From assembly GCF_026239675.1 (NCBI RefSeq), contig NZ_JAPIVQ010000004.1, positions 186,001 to 250,000 on the forward strand: DNA of 64,000 nucleotides. Direction: 5' to 3'. Source of the stretch: Pedobacter sp. PLR (GTDB lineage Bacteria > Bacteroidota > Bacteroidia > Sphingobacteriales > Sphingobacteriaceae). The translations under genes were made by a program, and so were the position numbers. Below, piece by piece: positions 52,427 to 61,110 of the stretch. The stretch's first letter is position 1. Each line of letters begins with the position of its first letter. The notes under the pieces are model-generated. The model was not told where the DNA came from. It searched no databases and worked only from the letters and a program-made list of their open reading frames with translations.

Positions 52427-53708
52427 GCTTAACTTTCTTATAGTAAGGTCGGATAATCAATCTTGTTCCACGGTCGTAGCTGAAATAACTCCAAACCCAG
52501 TTCACAAAAACCACGAGTTTATTTCTAAAACCTACGAGTGTCATCAAATGTACAAACATCCAGGTAAACCACGCGAATACCCCTTGAAATCTGATGTTAT
52601 GCAAATCAACTACCGCCCGGTTTCTACCTACAGTCGCCATGGCGCCTTTGTCTTTGTATTTAAAAGAAGTAGTCGGTTTCTTCTCAATGATGTTCAATAA
52701 GTTATCAGCCAACTGTCTACCCTGTTGTATAGCGGCAGGGGCAACACCGGGATGTCCGTTAGGAAGCTCCTCTGTGATCATAGCCGCCACATCGCCTATG
52801 GCATAGATATTTGAGTAACCATCCACTTTATTGATTTCGTTTACCTTCAGGCGGTTGCCACGTACAATAGCTTCCGGATTTAAACCATCCAATATCACAC
52901 CCTTCACTCCGGCAGACCAGATCACGTTCGCAGAACCGATCTGCTGTCCATCTGCAAGGGAAAGCATTTTGCCATCAAAAGACTGCACCCTGGATTCGGT
53001 CATGATTTTTACGCCCAGTTCTGTTAAAAATAAATGAGCTTTTTTGGAAGCCTGGGGAGACATTGCGCCAAGTAATTCAGGTGAACCTTCAATCAGGTAT
53101 ATATGCACTTTATCAATATCCAACTCCGGATAGTCATTTTTTAACACATGTTTTTTAAGCTCGGCAATGGCTCCTGCGGTTTCTACCCCTGTAGGGCCAC
53201 CACCTACCACTACAAAAGTCAGCAGTTCATTAACCACCAAAGGATCTTGTGCAATCTGTGCCGCCTCTAAATTCTGAAGAATCAGACTCCTCAGGTTTAA
53301 AGCCTCGGGAATAGATTTCATTGGCATCGCATGATCCTTAATCTGGTCTTGTCCAAAGAAATTGCTGGTAGAACCGGTTGCAATCACCAAATGGTCGTAA
53401 TCAATGGTACCAATACTGGTCTGGATGCAATTATCAGAAGGCGTTACACCGCTCACTTCTGCGACCCGGAAAGTCAGATTTTTCTGTCCTTTAAAAATCT
53501 TGCGGAGGGGGAAGGCAATGGAATCTGCTTCCAGTCCGCCGGTAGCCACCTGATACAGCAGGGGTTGAAAAGTATGGTAGTTGTGTTTATCTACCATGAT
53601 CACTTCTATGTCTTTATCTCTTAGTTTTTTCGTTAATTCTATCCCACCAAATCCGCCACCTACAATGACTATTCTTGTTTTGCTGCCTTTCGGGAAGTGT
53701 TGCTCCAT
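52404..53708 (-). CDS. Type II NADH:quinone oxidoreductase-like FAD enzyme
   Basis: 434 residues. The first Rossmann motif is RIVIVGGGFGGIELTKKL and the second VVVGGGPTGVETAGAIAELK, giving FAD and NADH sites; YSNIYAIGDVAAM is the third FAD contact. The later AIQQGRQLADNLLNIIE and a hydrophobic stretch ending FAWFTWMFVHLMTLVGFRNK anchor the protein to the membrane, as in NDH-2. It passes electrons from NADH to quinone without pumping protons and could feed the cytochrome bd oxidase at 14.6 kb. HMG-CoA-lyase-like gene follows with overlap. Confidence 0.92.
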   Translation of the reverse strand: MEQHFPKGSKTRIVIVGGGFGGIELTKKLRDKDIEVIMVDKHNYHTFQPLLYQVATGGLEADSIAFPLRKIFKGQKNLTFRVAEVSGVTPSDNCIQTSIGTIDYDHLVIATGSTSNFFGQDQIKDHAMPMKSIPEALNLRSLILQNLEAAQIAQDPLVVNELLTFVVVGGGPTGVETAGAIAELKKHVLKNDYPELDIDKVHIYLIEGSPELLGAMSPQASKKAHLFLTELGVKIMTESRVQSFDGKMLSLADGQQIGSANVIWSAGVKGVILDGLNPEAIVRGNRLKVNEINKVDGYSNIYAIGDVAAMITEELPNGHPGVAPAAIQQGRQLADNLLNIIEKKPTTSFKYKDKGAMATVGRNRAVVDLHNIRFQGVFAWFTWMFVHLMTLVGFRNKLVVFVNWVWSYFSYDRGTRLIIRPYYKKVKHEPAKVD

Positions 53709-53740
53709 AATTATTGAGTTTCTTAAATTAGATCTATAAC

Positions 53741-53768
53741 AAAAAAGGCACCCAAAAAGGGTGCCTTT
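53741..53768 (-). terminator. Rho-independent terminator after secDF
   Basis: On the minus strand AAAGGCACCC and GGGTGCCTTT form a perfect 10-bp stem around a TTTTT loop, followed by T. It lies 22 bp past the secDF stop. Confidence 0.93.
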
Positions 53769-53790
53769 AATTATCTAATGTTAAGATTTC

Positions 53791-56745
53791 TTATTTGTTC
53801 TTACCTAAATCGATAACGATAGGGGTAGAGATACACAATGAAGAGTAAGTACCGATGATACGACCGATCAATAGTGCGAAGATAAATCCGCGGATACTTG
53901 CGCCACCGAAGATGAAGATCACAAGTAATACGAAGAATACGGTTAATGAAGTCAAAATAGTACGACTCAATGTGCTGTTTAGGGCAAAGTTGATCAGTTT
54001 ATTACGTTCTTCACCATGTAAGTCTTCTTTTCCTGTTTCTGCTAATTTCTCACGGATACGGTCAAATACAACTACAGTTTCCGTCATGGTGTAACCCATT
54101 ACCGTTAAGATCGCAGCGATGAAATCCTGACCAATCTCTAATGAGAAAGGAAGTACACCGTCTAAGATCGTGTAGAAAGATAGTACTAATAACACGTCAT
54201 GGAATAACGCGATTACCGCACCCAGACCATAATTTAGTTTCTTAAACCTTACTACGATATAGATAAACATCACTAAACAAGAGAACAGGATTGCTCCGTA
54301 AGCTCCGTAAACGATGTCACTTGCAATGATTGGACCTACCTTCTCATTACTTTCAATTTTATAAGGAACACCAGTTTTAGCCAAACCATCATGAAGGGCT
54401 TTTTCTACCAATTTATCTGCGCCATTATCCGGATCAGTAATGTGGAAAGTAGTGGTGATTTTTAATTCGTTGTTTGCACCAGCAGTTTTTACTACAGTTT
54501 CCGACTCAGGGAATACTGCGGCTAATTTCGCTTTTACATCTTCCGTTTCCATTCCTTTATCGAAGTGAACGATATACGTTCTACCACCTTTAAAGTCGAT
54601 ACCTAAGTTCAGACCACCATTCTTGAAGTAGAAGATGAAACCTAATAGGATGATCGCAGTAGAAATGCTGTAATAAAGTTTTCTATGTCCAACGAAGTTA
54701 AACGCGATGTTTTTGAACGCATGGATTGTGTACTTATTACCGAAAGTAATGTTTGCTTTTTTCTCTAATAACCAGTCGAATACTAAACGTGAGATCAATA
54801 CCGCACAGAATAATGAAGAAAGGATACCGATACAAAGCGTTGTTGCAAAACCTTGAACCGGACCAGAACCGAAGATGTAAAGGATAGCACCTAATACGAA
54901 TACAGTAACGTTCGAGTCAATGATAGAAGACATCGCATGTTTGAAACCTTCTTTAATCGCAACCGGAGTTGGTTTACCTAAGTTCAGCTCTTCTCTTACA
55001 CGTTCGAAGATCAGGATGTTTGCATCTACGGATAAACCGATTACCAATACGATACCTGCGATACCTGGCAAGGTCAATACAGCACCCAGTGAGACCAGGA
55101 TACCCATGATAAAGAATAAGTTGATCACCAACGCAAGGTTAGCTACCCATCCTGCTTTATTGTAATATAAAGCCATGAACACTAAGATCACGATAAAGGC
55201 AAGCACGAAAGAGATTAAACCATCATGGATTGCTACTTCACCTAGAGAAGGACCAACTACGAATTCACCAACGATTCTTGCCGGAGCCGGAAGCTTACCT
55301 GCTTTTAAGATGTTGGCTAAATCTTGTGTATCGTTTACTGTGAAGTTACCAGTGATAGAAGAGATACCGTTAGGGATTTCGTTCTGTACAGTTGGCGCAG
55401 AGTAAACTGTATTGTCTAATACAATTGCAATAGATTTTTTGTTATTTGGATCAGCAGCTGCTTCAGCAGTGATTTTTTTCCATTTCGTAGCACCATCGCC
55501 AGTCATGTACATGGTTACTTCCGGTCTGCCTTTCTGATCGTAATCATGACGGGCATCGCTGATTGCATCACCACCTAAATCTGGTTTGCCATCCATTGAA
55601 GTCGCTTTGATCGCGTACAATTCGAAAATTTTAGCACCACCAGTTGTAGTAACGTCCATTGGTTTAACACTCCACATGAACTTGAAGCTCTGAGGAATGA
55701 TAGAAGCTATTTCTGCTCTTTTAAAGAATGAGTTTACTTTAGCGGTATCTTTTTGAGCTACCCAACCAACAACCGGACCCGGACGCAATGAAGTCTGTCC
55801 GTTTTCGCCCTGGTAAGTAGGTACGTTTAATACTGAGAATAATGGGTTAGATTTCGCAATGTCTTTGTTTTTCAAAGCTGCTGAATCCTTAGTGTCTTTA
55901 TTTTTAGCAAGACCAGCAAGTTTACTTTCTGATTTCGCAGCAGTATCTGTACCTGTTGTAGCTACTTCAGTAGTTTTAATAGTTGAAGCTAGTGTCTTGT
56001 TGATGTTTTCTAATACCGGATACACTTCCTCATTGTTGTACACCTGCCAGAATTGTAATTCTGCAGATCCCTGCAATAATTTGTGAACCCTTTCTTTATC
56101 CTGAACACCTGGCATCTCAATCAGGATACGGTTAGTACCTTCAAGTTTCTGCATGTTAGGACTCACTACACCAAAACCATCAATACGGCTTCTGATGATC
56201 GTGAAGGAACGGTCGATTGCGCTTGTTGCTTCTTTAGACAAATAGTTTTTAACGTCTGAATTGCTGGCGTTAGCTTTAAGCAATTTAGCGTTGTCCTGAT
56301 TTGAAAAGTAGTCAGCCAATTTAACATCCGGAGAAAGTTTCTCAAACTCATTAACAAATAAAGCGATGAAATCTTTTCCACCTGCATTTAGTTTCTCCTG
56401 AGCAATTGATAGTGCTTTGTTGAAATTAGCATCATCAGGATTACCAGCTAATGACTTAACCAGTTCCGCTAACGAGATCTCCATCGTAACGTTCATCCCA
56501 CCTTTAAGGTCTAGCCCAAGGTTAATTTCTTTACCTTTACAGAACTGGTAGTTAAATCCAAAAACAGGATAAACCGGCACTGTGGCCATGGAATCTAAAT
56601 AAGCTTTTTCCTTATCTAAGTCTCCTTTGGCATAAGCCTTTGCGTCTTTTTCAACTTTCGAAGTGACAAAGTTGAATGAGAGAGAATACACACAGACAAT
56701 ACCTAGTAGTATTGCCATAAATTTAATAAAACCTTTACCCTGCAT
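53791..56745 (-). CDS. secDF: Fused protein translocase subunit SecDF
   Basis: 984 residues. An N-terminal helix leads to a large periplasmic domain (about 35-505), interrupted by a low-complexity alanine/lysine stretch (TEVATTGTDTAAKSESKLAG, near 250-290). The SecD membrane half includes GLSVDANILIFERVREEL with the proton-relay aspartate and FVLGAILYIFGSGPVQGFAT. SecF follows: LNLGIDFKGGRTYIV, GYTMTETVVVFDRIREKLAE and SRTILTSLTVFFVLLVIFIF. It uses proton flow to pull exported proteins through SecYEG; yajC is at 36.9 kb. Fusion is normal in Bacteroidota. Confidence 0.96.
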   Translation of the reverse strand: MQGKGFIKFMAILLGIVCVYSLSFNFVTSKVEKDAKAYAKGDLDKEKAYLDSMATVPVYPVFGFNYQFCKGKEINLGLDLKGGMNVTMEISLAELVKSLAGNPDDANFNKALSIAQEKLNAGGKDFIALFVNEFEKLSPDVKLADYFSNQDNAKLLKANASNSDVKNYLSKEATSAIDRSFTIIRSRIDGFGVVSPNMQKLEGTNRILIEMPGVQDKERVHKLLQGSAELQFWQVYNNEEVYPVLENINKTLASTIKTTEVATTGTDTAAKSESKLAGLAKNKDTKDSAALKNKDIAKSNPLFSVLNVPTYQGENGQTSLRPGPVVGWVAQKDTAKVNSFFKRAEIASIIPQSFKFMWSVKPMDVTTTGGAKIFELYAIKATSMDGKPDLGGDAISDARHDYDQKGRPEVTMYMTGDGATKWKKITAEAAADPNNKKSIAIVLDNTVYSAPTVQNEIPNGISSITGNFTVNDTQDLANILKAGKLPAPARIVGEFVVGPSLGEVAIHDGLISFVLAFIVILVFMALYYNKAGWVANLALVINLFFIMGILVSLGAVLTLPGIAGIVLVIGLSVDANILIFERVREELNLGKPTPVAIKEGFKHAMSSIIDSNVTVFVLGAILYIFGSGPVQGFATTLCIGILSSLFCAVLISRLVFDWLLEKKANITFGNKYTIHAFKNIAFNFVGHRKLYYSISTAIILLGFIFYFKNGGLNLGIDFKGGRTYIVHFDKGMETEDVKAKLAAVFPESETVVKTAGANNELKITTTFHITDPDNGADKLVEKALHDGLAKTGVPYKIESNEKVGPIIASDIVYGAYGAILFSCLVMFIYIVVRFKKLNYGLGAVIALFHDVLLVLSFYTILDGVLPFSLEIGQDFIAAILTVMGYTMTETVVVFDRIREKLAETGKEDLHGEERNKLINFALNSTLSRTILTSLTVFFVLLVIFIFGGASIRGFIFALLIGRIIGTYSSLCISTPIVIDLGKNK

Positions 56746-56858
56746 TTGTTTGTAATTATTAGTCTATATAAGCTATATATTTTTTTAACAAGTCGGCAAA
56801 TCTAATTATTTTTTTAAATAATAGGCCACCTTCTCAATTTTTTATTGCCGGAGCTTAA

Positions 56859-57344
56859 CTATTTGCGTTCAAGCGTTGAAAACGTGTAAGCTACCTTGTT
56901 TTTTTCATCCGGAAGATGATTTTCTGTACTGACCTCTTTCCATTCTTCAACATCAATTTCCGGAAAGAAAGTATCTGCTTCGTAGGTTTGGTGTACTCTG
57001 GTCAGGTAAATCCGGTTTGTGAGCGCTAAAGCATGGTTGTAGAGTTCTGCACCGCCGATGATAAAAACCTCTCCGGTGCCTTCGCAAAGGGCCAGTGCTT
57101 CGTCCAGACTATTGGTGATTTCTGTTCCGGGAAGCTCCAGTTCGCGATTTCTGGTAATCACAATATTACGTCTGTTGGGAAGTGGCCTGCCGATAGAGTC
57201 ATAGGTTTTTCTGCCCATGATGATGGTGTGACCACTGGTAATGTCCTTGAAATGTTTTAAGTCTGCTGGCAGATGCCATAACAATTGGTTGTCTTTACCG
57301 ATGGCATTATCTTCGGCAATGGCGACTACAATGGAAACGATCAT
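56859..57344 (-). CDS. folA: Dihydrofolate reductase
   Basis: 161 residues, type [61 protein letters not shown] and [10 protein letters not shown] are standard DHFR motifs, with the catalytic acidic residue in the LPADLKHFK helix. It restores tetrahydrofolate after thymidylate synthesis. Its ATG overlaps the thyA stop (ATGA, 57341-57344), so the two are translationally coupled and act in one cycle. Confidence 0.96.
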   Translation of the reverse strand: MIVSIVVAIAEDNAIGKDNQLLWHLPADLKHFKDITSGHTIIMGRKTYDSIGRPLPNRRNIVITRNRELELPGTEITNSLDEALALCEGTGEVFIIGGAELYNHALALTNRIYLTRVHQTYEADTFFPEIDVEEWKEVSTENHLPDEKNKVAYTFSTLERK

Positions 57345-58135
57345 ATGGCAACAGCTCCTTTAATGTGGGGGTGTGGTTCGTATCCCTCCAGGTTAAAATC
57401 TTCAAATTTAAAATCCATCAGGTCTTTGACCTCCGGGTTAATCTTCATGAGCGGTAATTTTTTTGGCTCCCTGCTCAATTGCAGTCTGGCCTGGTCTATA
57501 TGGTTATTGTACAAGTGGGCATCACCAAGTGTATGAACGAAATCTCCGCATTCGAGTCCGCATACCTGGGCAACCATCATGGTTAATAAGGCGTAAGATG
57601 CGATATTAAACGGAACTCCCAAAAAGATATCTGCACTTCTTTGGTACAATTGACAGCTTAGTTTACCATCTGCGACATAAAACTGGAAAAAGGCATGGCA
57701 GGGTGGTAGGGCCATTTCTTCGATATCAGCGACATTCCATGCGGACACAATAATTCTTCTGGAATCCGGATTGTTCTTTATCGTATGGATGATCTGGCTG
57801 ATCTGATCGATTTTACGTCCGTCAGGTGTTGGCCATGACCGCCACTGTGAACCATATACAGGTCCAAGGTTGCCATCAGCATCTGCCCATTCATCCCAGA
57901 TCTTTACACCATTATCTTTCAGGTACTTAATGTTGGTCTCACCACTTAAAAACCAGATCAATTCATGGATGATGGATTTCAGGTGTAATTTTTTGGTTGT
58001 CACCATTGGAAAGCCTTCCTGTAGGTTAAACCTCATCTGATAACCAAACACGCTGATGGTTCCGGTTCCGGTGCGATCATGTTTTTGTGTGCCATGATCC
58101 AGCACGTGCTGCATTAAATCTAAATATTGTTTCAT
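57341..58135 (-). CDS. thyA: Thymidylate synthase
   Basis: 264 residues from ATG at 58135, exactly the E. coli length; the nine-residue longer form from 58162 is rejected. [20 protein letters not shown], the active cysteine in [12 protein letters not shown], and [20 protein letters not shown] are hallmark ThyA motifs. It methylates dUMP to dTMP with methylene-tetrahydrofolate, producing the dihydrofolate that FolA recycles. It is the first gene of the thyA-folA unit. The 281 bp upstream contain no other feature beyond the divergent ispE promoter candidate. Confidence 0.97.
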   Translation of the reverse strand: MKQYLDLMQHVLDHGTQKHDRTGTGTISVFGYQMRFNLQEGFPMVTTKKLHLKSIIHELIWFLSGETNIKYLKDNGVKIWDEWADADGNLGPVYGSQWRSWPTPDGRKIDQISQIIHTIKNNPDSRRIIVSAWNVADIEEMALPPCHAFFQFYVADGKLSCQLYQRSADIFLGVPFNIASYALLTMMVAQVCGLECGDFVHTLGDAHLYNNHIDQARLQLSREPKKLPLMKINPEVKDLMDFKFEDFNLEGYEPHPHIKGAVAI

Positions 58136-58389
58136 GTATTGGCAATCTTCTTTCGCCTGCAAGCAGACGTTTGCTATGTAGTATTTTTTAAAAGTAGCAT
58201 TATATTTTTTAGGAAAGAGGCTGATTTCTCTCCTATTGCTGAGATCAGCGCTGCAAAAGTAAGGAAATTAATCACTCCAAAGTAAGTATATCCAACATAT
58301 ACAGCCCGACACTTAGGATCCCTTATTTCCGTTATTCAGCTGTTTTTCTGAATTTTTAATTAATGTACAAGAGGGAAAATTTGATTTTG

Positions 58390-58397
58390 TAAGTTTG
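58390..58397 (+). promoter_or_regulatory. Candidate -7 box for ispE
   Basis: TAAGTTTG matches TAnnTTTG and ends 19 bp before the ATG at 58417. A convincing TTG element 19-21 bp upstream is not seen. Confidence 0.35.
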
Positions 58398-58416
58398 TGC
58401 TACAAAATCAGAATGG

Positions 58417-59220
58417 ATGCTTGCCTTTGCTAATGCTAAAATTAACCTTGGTTTACAGATAACCGGAAAACGTGCGGATGGATACCATAATATTGAAACC
58501 GTTTTTTATCCGGTGAGGTTATACGACGTAGTCGAAACCCTGGATGCAGACGTTTTAAGCTGTACCCTGGAAGGCATTGATGTTCCCGGAGCAGTAGAAG
58601 ATAACATTTGTCTGAAAGCTTACCTGCTGCTGAAACAAGATTTCGACCTTCCTCCACAACACCTTTGTCTGCTGAAAAATATTCCGGTAGGTGCAGGATT
58701 GGGTGGCGGTTCTGCGGATGGTGCTTTTATCATTAAACTCCTGAATGATAAGTTTAAACTCGGACTTTCTATTCCTCAAATGGAGGATTATGCCAGAAAA
58801 CTTGGTGCAGATTGCGCCTTTTTTATCAAAAATGAGCCCAGGTATGCTGAAGGAAAAGGCGATGAGTTTACCGAAATTCAGCTAGACCTTTCCAATTATT
58901 TTCTGGTATTGGTGAAACCGGATCTCCATGTTTCTACTGCCGAAGCTTATGCAGGAATAAAGGTTACAGACACTGGTACATCGGTAAAAGATTTAATACA
59001 TTTGCCTTTGAGGGAATGGAAAGCGAATCTGAAAAATGATTTCGAGGCTTCTGTGTTTTTGAAGTACCCCGAAATCGAAGCGGTCAAAGCGCATCTTTAT
59101 CAGCAGGGCGCAATCTACGCGGCCATGAGTGGCAGCGGATCAGCTGTATATGCCATATTTGAAGCGCCAGTGCAACTTCTTGAACTCGAAAGAACCAATA
59201 AAGTATTTTATAACGTTTAG
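58417..59220 (+). CDS. ispE: 4-diphosphocytidyl-2-C-methyl-D-erythritol kinase
   Basis: 267 residues of the GHMP kinase fold. The start LAFANAKINLGLQITGKRAD carries the conserved AKINL lysine, the ATP loop is PVGAGLGGGSADGAFIIKLL, the catalytic aspartate region is YARKLGADCAFFIKN, and YAAMSGSGSAVYAIF is motif 3. It phosphorylates CDP-methylerythritol in the non-mevalonate isoprenoid pathway. It is the first gene of a plus-strand run with osmC-like and sulfhydrylase genes, which do not share its pathway. Confidence 0.95.
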   Translation: MLAFANAKINLGLQITGKRADGYHNIETVFYPVRLYDVVETLDADVLSCTLEGIDVPGAVEDNICLKAYLLLKQDFDLPPQHLCLLKNIPVGAGLGGGSADGAFIIKLLNDKFKLGLSIPQMEDYARKLGADCAFFIKNEPRYAEGKGDEFTEIQLDLSNYFLVLVKPDLHVSTAEAYAGIKVTDTGTSVKDLIHLPLREWKANLKNDFEASVFLKYPEIEAVKAHLYQQGAIYAAMSGSGSAVYAIFEAPVQLLELERTNKVFYNV

Positions 59221-59226
59221 TGAACT

Positions 59227-59643
59227 ATGGAAATCAACCTGATAAGAAAAAACGATAAATTTAATTTTGAAGCAGAAAACTCTAGCGGTTTTAAGGTAGA
59301 AATGGATGCGAAACTGGAAATCGGTGGAGAAGGAAAAGGTTTCCGCCCGATGGAAATGCTACTGATTGGTCTTGGCGGATGCAGCGGAATCGACATGGTA
59401 AATGTCCTGACTAAACAAAAAGAGCCACTGGATGATGTTAAAATCAAAATCACGGCGACCAGAAAAACGGAAGAAATGCCGCCGATATTTGACGTAATCA
59501 ACATTCATTTCGATATGTACGGCGCTTTAAATGTTCAAAAAGTAGAACGTGCACTGGCCCTTACTTTCGATAAATACTGCTCGGTATCCAATATTTTAGG
59601 ACGCTCGGCAACCATCAACTTTACATATACTATTCATCAATAA
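59227..59643 (+). CDS. OsmC-family protein
   Basis: 138 residues. GEGKGFRPMEMLLIGLGGCS holds the conserved cysteine of the peroxide-reacting site (GGCSGID), and VERALALTFDKYCSVSNILG holds the second (KYCSV). The fold and length match the OsmC/YhfA group rather than Ohr. Such proteins reduce organic hydroperoxides with the two cysteines. It lies 6 bp after ispE and 4 bp before the sulfhydrylase gene, so it belongs to that transcript. Substrate is not determined by sequence. Confidence 0.92.
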   Translation: MEINLIRKNDKFNFEAENSSGFKVEMDAKLEIGGEGKGFRPMEMLLIGLGGCSGIDMVNVLTKQKEPLDDVKIKITATRKTEEMPPIFDVINIHFDMYGALNVQKVERALALTFDKYCSVSNILGRSATINFTYTIHQ

Positions 59644-59647
59644 CAAA

Positions 59648-60826
59648 ATGCAAGAAGAGAACCAAGAAGAGAATTTCGAAACCCTGGCCATACGCTTACA
59701 AGCCGAGAGAACCCATTTTAAAGAGCATTCTGTGCCCTTGTACCTGACTTCAAGCTATAAGTTTGACGATTCAGAAGAAATGCGCGCTTTGTTTGCAAAT
59801 GAGAAGGAAGGCAACGTTTACAGCCGTTATGCCAATCCGAATACTTCTGAATTAATTGATAAAATGGCCGTTTTAGAAGGTGCAGAATCAGGATGGGTAA
59901 CGGCAACCGGTATGGCTGCTATTTTTACTACATTCGCTGCTTTTTTAAAATCCGGCGATCATGTACTGGCCAGCAGATCAGTTTTTGGATCTACGCACCA
60001 GTTACTTAATAATATTTTCCCAAAATGGGGGATTTCCTATACCTATGCGGATCTGGATAAACCAGAACAAATGGAGCAAGGGATTCAGCCAAATACAAAA
60101 ATCATTTTTGTAGAAACACCTTCTAATCCTGGAATCGATATTATCGACCTGGAGTGGTTGGGGAAACTGGCAAAAAAACATGGTGTATTATTAGTGGTAG
60201 ACAACTGTTTTGCAACACCATACCTGCAACAGCCTATTAAATTAGGTGCAGATATTTCTATCCACTCGGCAACAAAGTTTATCGACGGACAAGGTCGTAC
60301 ACTAGGGGGCGTAATTTTAGGTTCACACAAACTGATCCTGGAAATTGAAGCCTTCGCCAGACATAGTGGGCCGGCAATGTCACCATTTAATGCCTGGTTA
60401 TTGTCGAAAAGTTTAGAAACTCTGGCTGTTCGTATGGACAGACATTGCGAAAATGCGTTGAAAGTAGCTGAATTTTTAGAAAGTCACCCACGAATTAAAC
60501 AAGTAAGATATCCGTTCTTACCTTCTCATCCTCAGTATGACATTGCTAAAAAGCAAATGAAACAGGGTGGTGGTATTGTAACCCTGGTGATTGAAGGTGG
60601 CGCAGCTGCTGCCGGGAAATTTATGGACAACCTGAAAATGTTCTCGATCTCTGCAAATCTTGGAGATACAAGATCTATTGCTACACATCCTGCAACCAGT
60701 ACTCATTCGAAGTTAACGGAAGAGCAAAGGCTGGAGGTTGGTATTGAACAAGGAACTGTTCGTTTGTCAATTGGGTTGGAACACATTAATGATATTCTTG
60801 GGGATATCAAACAGGCGCTAAACTAA
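59648..60826 (+). CDS. metZ: O-succinylhomoserine sulfhydrylase-like PLP enzyme
   Basis: 392 residues of the Cys/Met-metabolism PLP family. The cofactor lysine is in SIHSATKFIDGQGRTLGG, preceded by VVDNCFATPYLQQPIKLGAD; YSRYANPNTSELIDKMAVLE and SVFGSTHQLLNNIFPKWGIS also match MetZ-type enzymes. Role: formation of homocysteine from activated homoserine and sulfide. Cystathionine synthase or gamma-lyase activity cannot be excluded from sequence alone. It follows the OsmC gene by 4 bp and converges with a minus-strand LapA-like gene, 2 bp apart. Confidence 0.85.
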   Translation: MQEENQEENFETLAIRLQAERTHFKEHSVPLYLTSSYKFDDSEEMRALFANEKEGNVYSRYANPNTSELIDKMAVLEGAESGWVTATGMAAIFTTFAAFLKSGDHVLASRSVFGSTHQLLNNIFPKWGISYTYADLDKPEQMEQGIQPNTKIIFVETPSNPGIDIIDLEWLGKLAKKHGVLLVVDNCFATPYLQQPIKLGADISIHSATKFIDGQGRTLGGVILGSHKLILEIEAFARHSGPAMSPFNAWLLSKSLETLAVRMDRHCENALKVAEFLESHPRIKQVRYPFLPSHPQYDIAKKQMKQGGGIVTLVIEGGAAAAGKFMDNLKMFSISANLGDTRSIATHPATSTHSKLTEEQRLEVGIEQGTVRLSIGLEHINDILGDIKQALN

Positions 60827-60828
60827 TA

Positions 60829-61107
60829 TTAACTGATATAATCGCGATCTTCATCGCTGATAGATTTTTTAAGGTCCTCTGGGTTTTCCAGGGGACTTTC
60901 TTTATCATAAGTACTGATGGTAACTTTTGGTCGCCCGGCCATATAACCAAGTATAAAGCCAATAAAAGTACAAATCCCAATCACTAAAAGCTTAGAAACT
61001 GGTGCCTCTGTGAAAATGAAATCAAAGCTTACCTGATCAGTATTGATCATTAAAAAGACAGTAATGAGGACGGTAAAGATGATAATGAAAATGGTTTTGG
61101 CTCGCAT
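60829..61107 (-). CDS. LapA/DUF1049-like membrane protein
   Basis: 92 residues with two membrane helices (about 5-22 and 40-60) separated by NTDQVSFDFIFTEAPVSK, the motif pattern of LapA-type proteins, and a charged cytoplasmic tail (ESPLENPEDLKKSISDED). LapA in E. coli helps regulate lipopolysaccharide assembly with LapB; that link is not shown here. It starts 3 bp after the stop of the large upstream surface-protein gene, so it is the second gene of that unit. Confidence 0.82.
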   Translation of the reverse strand: MRAKTIFIIIFTVLITVFLMINTDQVSFDFIFTEAPVSKLLVIGICTFIGFILGYMAGRPKVTISTYDKESPLENPEDLKKSISDEDRDYIS

Positions 61108-61110
61108 GTG